The notes below the pieces were generated by a model, which saw only the letters and a list, made by a program, of their open reading frames with translations, searched no databases and was not told where the DNA came from. Below are positions 6,551 through 8,566 of a stretch of 8,566 bases of DNA, in pieces. The position numbers and the translations under genes are program-made. Position 1 is the first letter of the stretch, and each line of letters begins with the position of its first letter. The stretch comes from JAEWSN01 sp038249175 (GTDB lineage: Bacteria; Bacillota; Clostridia; DSM-8532), in contig JBBRWP010000140.1 in the NCBI GenBank assembly GCA_038249175.1, positions 1-8,566 of the forward strand. Reading direction: 5' to 3'.

Positions 6551-6678
6551 TACCACTACAGCGTAAGTTTGAATAATTCATTTTTATGATCCTTTATTTA
6601 TGCGGACTTACAACAAGTCAGAATTCTCAAAAACGATGCTTAATTTAGTGTAAATATCAAAGTCACGCTGTAGTGATA
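6551..6678. repeat. 128-bp inverted-repeat element in the UroD-like leader
   Basis: The 22-bp arms 6551-6572 and 6657-6678 are inverted copies with 19/22 matches; the core CACTACAGCGT is identical. The centre holds a small hairpin (GACTT 6605-6609, AAGTC 6615-6619). A further nested hairpin at the right end pairs ATCAAAG (6656-6662) with CTTTGAT (6683-6689). No coding capacity is seen. It ends 15 nt before the Shine-Dalgarno of the UroD-like gene, so it occupies the expected promoter or leader. It could be a MITE-type insertion, a pair of operator sites, or a structured leader RNA. No clear target duplication was found. Confidence 0.5.
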
Positions 6679-6710
6679 CTATCTTTGATGTGTCCTTTTC
6701 GTTTGTTGTA

Positions 6711-6716
6711 ATTATA
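6711..6716 (-). promoter_or_regulatory. Candidate -10 box for the UroD-like gene series
   Basis: A TATAAT on the minus strand lies about 190 nt upstream of the UroD-like start and just outside the inverted-repeat element. The best -35 candidate 17 bp upstream (TATCAA) is poor. If used, the whole inverted-repeat element would be in the transcript leader. Confidence 0.25.
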
Positions 6717-6733
6717 TGATTGTTGGCAGTGGT

Positions 6734-6762
6734 TTGATACCGAGGTTTGTTATGATTATATG
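6734..6762 (+). promoter_or_regulatory. Candidate promoter of the truncated divergent gene
   Basis: TTGATA (6734-6739) and TATATG (6757-6762) are spaced 17 bp, followed by a Shine-Dalgarno-like AGGGGA (6773-6778). It reads rightward, away from the UroD-like gene. The -10 match is moderate. Confidence 0.35.
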
Positions 6763-6787
6763 CTCATCTTATAGGGGATGATACCAT

Positions 6788-6850
6788 TTGAAAGAAATTT
6801 TACGAAAGATATCCTTCATTGTTATAAGGCTTCTACTCTTGGTGGGGTGA
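6788..6850 (+). pseudogene. 20-codon N-terminal stump of a membrane protein
   Basis: A TTG-initiated frame reads KEILRKISFIVIRLLLLVG before TGA 6848-6850. AGGGGA lies 9 nt upstream and a plausible promoter precedes it. The basic start followed by a hydrophobic run is what the first transmembrane segment of a sensor kinase or membrane carrier looks like. The frame stops just before the repeat block at 6893. It may be the remains of a regulator divergent from the UroD-like gene. The family cannot be recognised from 20 residues, and chance is possible. Confidence 0.35.
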
Positions 6851-6892
6851 TTTTACCAATCTATTTCACCGTCATCTAAGTAACACCGCACA

Positions 6893-6976
6893 ATATTGGC
6901 CTGAAATTGGCTATTTTCAATCAATTTCAGCCACTTTGGAGCCGAAATCGGAGTTTTTACACCAGAATCATTAATG
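6893..6976. repeat. 84-bp direct repeat, copy 1
   Basis: This copy matches 7080-7163 at 75 of 84 positions, in the same orientation, with period 187. Inside it CTGAAATTG (6901-6909) and CAATTTCAG (6922-6930) can pair, and its right end forms the 16-bp palindrome GAATCATTAATGATTC (6965-6980). The minus strand is open across it, but no protein family is recognised. It resembles a dispersed intergenic repeat. Confidence 0.75.
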
Positions 6977-7022
6977 ATTCTACCGTAAGAACCCGAAAAT
7001 GATCCAGGTTGCATGGGCGAGC

Positions 7023-7079
7023 AGCAAGCTTGCTTGCGACCAGCCCGATTTGATGCCAAATCGCGGCGCACAGACCGCG
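7023..7079. other. GC-richer structured spacer between the 84-bp repeats
   Basis: Three hairpin-forming stretches lie close together. They are AGCAAGCTTGCT (7023-7034), CGATTTG/CAAATCG (7046-7052 with 7057-7063) and CGCGG/CCGCG (7062-7066 with 7075-7079, overlapping the previous one). Base composition differs visibly from the AT-rich flanks. It may be part of the same repeat element or a small structured RNA; no RNA family is recognised. Confidence 0.35.
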
Positions 7080-7163
7080 ATATTGACCTGAAATCAGCCA
7101 TTTTCAATCAATTTCAGCCCCTCCGGAGCCGAAATTGGGGTTTTTACACCAGAATCATTAATG
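7080..7163. repeat. 84-bp direct repeat, copy 2
   Basis: This is the second copy of the 6893-6976 sequence, with 9 substitutions, 8 of them transitions. The last 23 bases (TTTTTACACCAGAATCATTA and ATG) are identical in both copies, while the inner stem is partly lost here (CTGAAATCAG). It ends directly before the 21-bp tandem repeats of the kinase promoter. Confidence 0.75.
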
Positions 7164-7164
7164 T

Positions 7165-7206
7165 ATCTTTAAATAGTTCGGAATAATCTTTAAACGGTTC
7201 GGAATA
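7165..7206. repeat. Tandem 21-bp direct repeat in the kinase promoter
   Basis: Units 7165-7185 and 7186-7206 are adjacent and differ at only two positions (TA/CG in the middle). Each ends in GTTCGGAATA. Two copies spaced 21 bp, about two helical turns, put the sites on the same DNA face, as expected for cooperative protein binding. Confidence 0.75.
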
Positions 7207-7228
7207 ATATAATATACATTATTCCGAA
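7198..7228 (+). promoter_or_regulatory. Promoter with inverted TTCGGAATAAT operator
   Basis: TTCGGAATAAT (7198-7208) and its perfect inverse ATTATTCCGAA (7218-7228) flank a 9-nt spacer holding the -10 region: TATAAT at 7208-7213, or TATACA at 7213-7218 with TTTAAA 18 bp upstream. With the upstream tandem copy this makes three half-sites around the promoter of the HTH-kinase gene. Occupancy would block RNA polymerase, suggesting autorepression. The palindrome could also form a hairpin. Confidence 0.55.
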
Positions 7229-7260
7229 TGAGTGCTATACTGTTTTGTGAGGTGAACGAT

Positions 7261-8520
7261 ATGAAAAATGAATACTTGACCGCGCAACAAGCGGCAGAAA
7301 AATGGAATATTTCCGACCGCCGCGTACGCGTTCTTTGCCGCGAAGGAAAAATCTCCGGTGCGGTTAAGGATGGAAAATCTTATAAAATACCGGTGAATGC
7401 TGAAAAACCTGCTGACGGACGCGAAAAGAATGCAACTACTTCCGCTGTTCGTTTTCTCAAATGGGAGAACACTGTCATCGGAACGATTGACAACATGAAT
7501 GCGGTCACTTTTACAAAACCGGAATACAACGAACTTGTTTCGCTCTATACCGGCGGTGCGAAAAAGTGGTCACCTGAACAATTTTCTAAGTTTTTATCCG
7601 AACGTGTTGTAAGCCGTGACCGCCGTGATATTGAGAAATTATTGTTCCGCTGTGGGCTTTCTCATTATGATGTTTTGGGTATAGCTGAAATTACCAGAGG
7701 TATTCATCCTAAGGATTTATTGTGGATTGCAAACAACGAAGGTGAGAAACTGGACATGGTTATCACCGATGTTTTTGATTCTGTTTTTCATCAAAAAATA
7801 GACCTTGCAGGAGACAGCATCGACACGCCGGAGGGTTACAACATTAAGCGTTACGGAGTTTATGACGGACATTATGGCATCTATAAACAGCGAATCAGTC
7901 CACTGACCACCGATATGGAATCGGAGGTTGCTGTGTATTTGCTTGCGAAAAAATTAAGCGTTCCTTGCTGCCCTGCCTATCGGATTGACAAAGACACTGT
8001 TTTTTCAGCTTTCCTATATGATTTTTCGAAAGAATACATTGTACATTTCCGTCGTATGTTTGACGGCGCACGTTCTGAGAACGAATATCAGAACCTGATT
8101 ACCGTTCGTCCACAGTATAAAGAGGGTATCGCTCGGATGATATTACTTGACTTTATTACTCGTCAGGACGACCGTCATCTTTCTAACATTGCTATAAAAA
8201 TGAGCGGTGAAAGCGAAGCTTTTTATCCGCTTTACGACAATGGCCGCAGTTTGTTTTATGAAGATACGGAGGAAATGGTAGCGCAATCATTAGCCAATCC
8301 GGTAAACTTCGCAACCAGCTTCGGTTATTCCGGCACCTATTATGATGTTGTGTGCGAAATTGCAAAGGAACGCGGAGGATTGAAAGGCCTTGTCAATCTT
8401 GATATTACGAAAGACGATATTTCCAATATATTGGAAGAGTCGGGGTTCAAAGGATACCGATTTGATGGTGCACTTAAGTGGATTTTGATGACGATTCAAA
8501 TTATTCAAGAACTTACATGA
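7261..8520 (+). CDS. HTH / HipA-like serine-threonine kinase fusion protein
   Basis: A 419-residue protein with two parts. Residues about 5-45 (YLTAQQAAEKWNISDRRVRV ... GKSYKIP) form a MerR/excisionase-like winged helix-turn-helix. Residues about 190-410 look like a HipA-type kinase. Lys209 in GIYKQR is a likely ATP-binding lysine and Glu220/222 lie in the following helix. DDRHLSN (303-309) gives catalytic Asp304 and metal-binding Asn309, with five-residue spacing as in E. coli HipA, and YDNG carries Asp326. A middle region (70-190) with RVVSRDRRDIEKLL and PKDLLWIA is shared with uncharacterised clostridial proteins, by recollection. The start at 7261 follows GAGGTG (7249-7254) with a 6-nt spacer; an in-frame ATG at 7228 sits inside the operator palindrome. 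No separate antitoxin gene is visible, so the HTH may provide self-repression. Target unknown. Confidence 0.75.
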   Translation: MKNEYLTAQQAAEKWNISDRRVRVLCREGKISGAVKDGKSYKIPVNAEKPADGREKNATTSAVRFLKWENTVIGTIDNMNAVTFTKPEYNELVSLYTGGAKKWSPEQFSKFLSERVVSRDRRDIEKLLFRCGLSHYDVLGIAEITRGIHPKDLLWIANNEGEKLDMVITDVFDSVFHQKIDLAGDSIDTPEGYNIKRYGVYDGHYGIYKQRISPLTTDMESEVAVYLLAKKLSVPCCPAYRIDKDTVFSAFLYDFSKEYIVHFRRMFDGARSENEYQNLITVRPQYKEGIARMILLDFITRQDDRHLSNIAIKMSGESEAFYPLYDNGRSLFYEDTEEMVAQSLANPVNFATSFGYSGTYYDVVCEIAKERGGLKGLVNLDITKDDISNILEESGFKGYRFDGALKWILMTIQIIQELT

Positions 8521-8566
8521 TAAAACAAATTGTCACAAAAGTTGGCATTTATAGTTAGAATTAGAG
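8521..8566. other. Downstream of the kinase gene, window end
   Basis: The last 46 nt are AT-rich and show no start codon with a ribosome binding site and no terminator hairpin. Whether a partner gene follows cannot be seen. Confidence 0.5.

Noticed and set aside
6853..7107. 84-codon minus-strand open frame
   Set aside because: It is generated by the 84-bp repeat and the structured spacer; it has no ribosome binding site and the second repeat copy in the corresponding frame contains a stop.
6893..7163. CRISPR array or diversity-generating template/variable repeat
   Set aside because: There are only two 84-bp copies with a ~103-nt gap, too large for CRISPR. Differences are transitions at mixed bases rather than adenine-specific, and no reverse transcriptase or Cas gene is present.
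7233..7241. Extended -10 TGCTATACT as the kinase promoter
   Set aside because: It would start transcription at or inside the ribosome binding site at 7249-7254, leaving no usable leader.

Overview
The window looks like chromosomal DNA from a low-to-moderate GC Gram-positive bacterium, most likely an anaerobic Clostridia-type Bacillota. The support is strong AGGAGG-like ribosome binding sites with short spacers, a membrane-type HtrA protease, a UroD-like (non-haem) decarboxylase/methyltransferase-family protein beside a sorbitol-dehydrogenase-like enzyme, and an HTH/HipA-like kinase. The taxonomic call is inference. No rRNA, tRNA, CRISPR array or intact transposase was seen.

Layout, left to right. 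(1) 1-801, +: the 3' part of an htrA/degP serine protease with the catalytic triad and one PDZ domain, followed by a strong hairpin terminator (841-877). (2) 878-1388: no intact gene. It holds an 18-bp inverted-repeat pair framing a ~103-bp element, a 10-bp-stem palindrome, and the first 33 codons of a GH3 beta-glucosidase that then stops. (3) 1389-6523, -: a four-gene series read right to left. In transcription order these are a UroD-family protein, a zinc medium-chain polyol dehydrogenase, an MFS transporter and a tocopherol-cyclase-like protein. A broken piece of a PHP/metallohydrolase-like gene lies between the last two. A 35-bp near-perfect palindrome lies between the dehydrogenase and the transporter, and a short duplicated copy of the uroD-like 3' end lies just beyond that gene. 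(4) 6524-7260: a long gene-free stretch with a 22-bp inverted-repeat pair (128-bp element), a 20-codon stump of a divergently oriented membrane protein, an 84-bp direct repeat in two copies, and a promoter carrying three copies of TTCGGAATAAT. (5) 7261-8520, +: a 419-aa protein that joins an N-terminal DNA-binding HTH to a HipA-like Ser/Thr kinase domain.

Functionally, the UroD-like protein, dehydrogenase and MFS carrier could form one catabolic unit: uptake, oxidation of a hydroxyl group, and a UroD-fold step of unknown chemistry. The substrate cannot be read from sequence. The flanks are eroded: at least three gene remnants (GH3, PHP-like, membrane-protein stump) and two small inverted-repeat elements suggest repeated insertion and deletion. 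The most unusual item is the HTH-kinase fusion with its operator-like repeats. It has the features expected of a one-gene, self-repressing relative of the HipBA toxin-antitoxin system.
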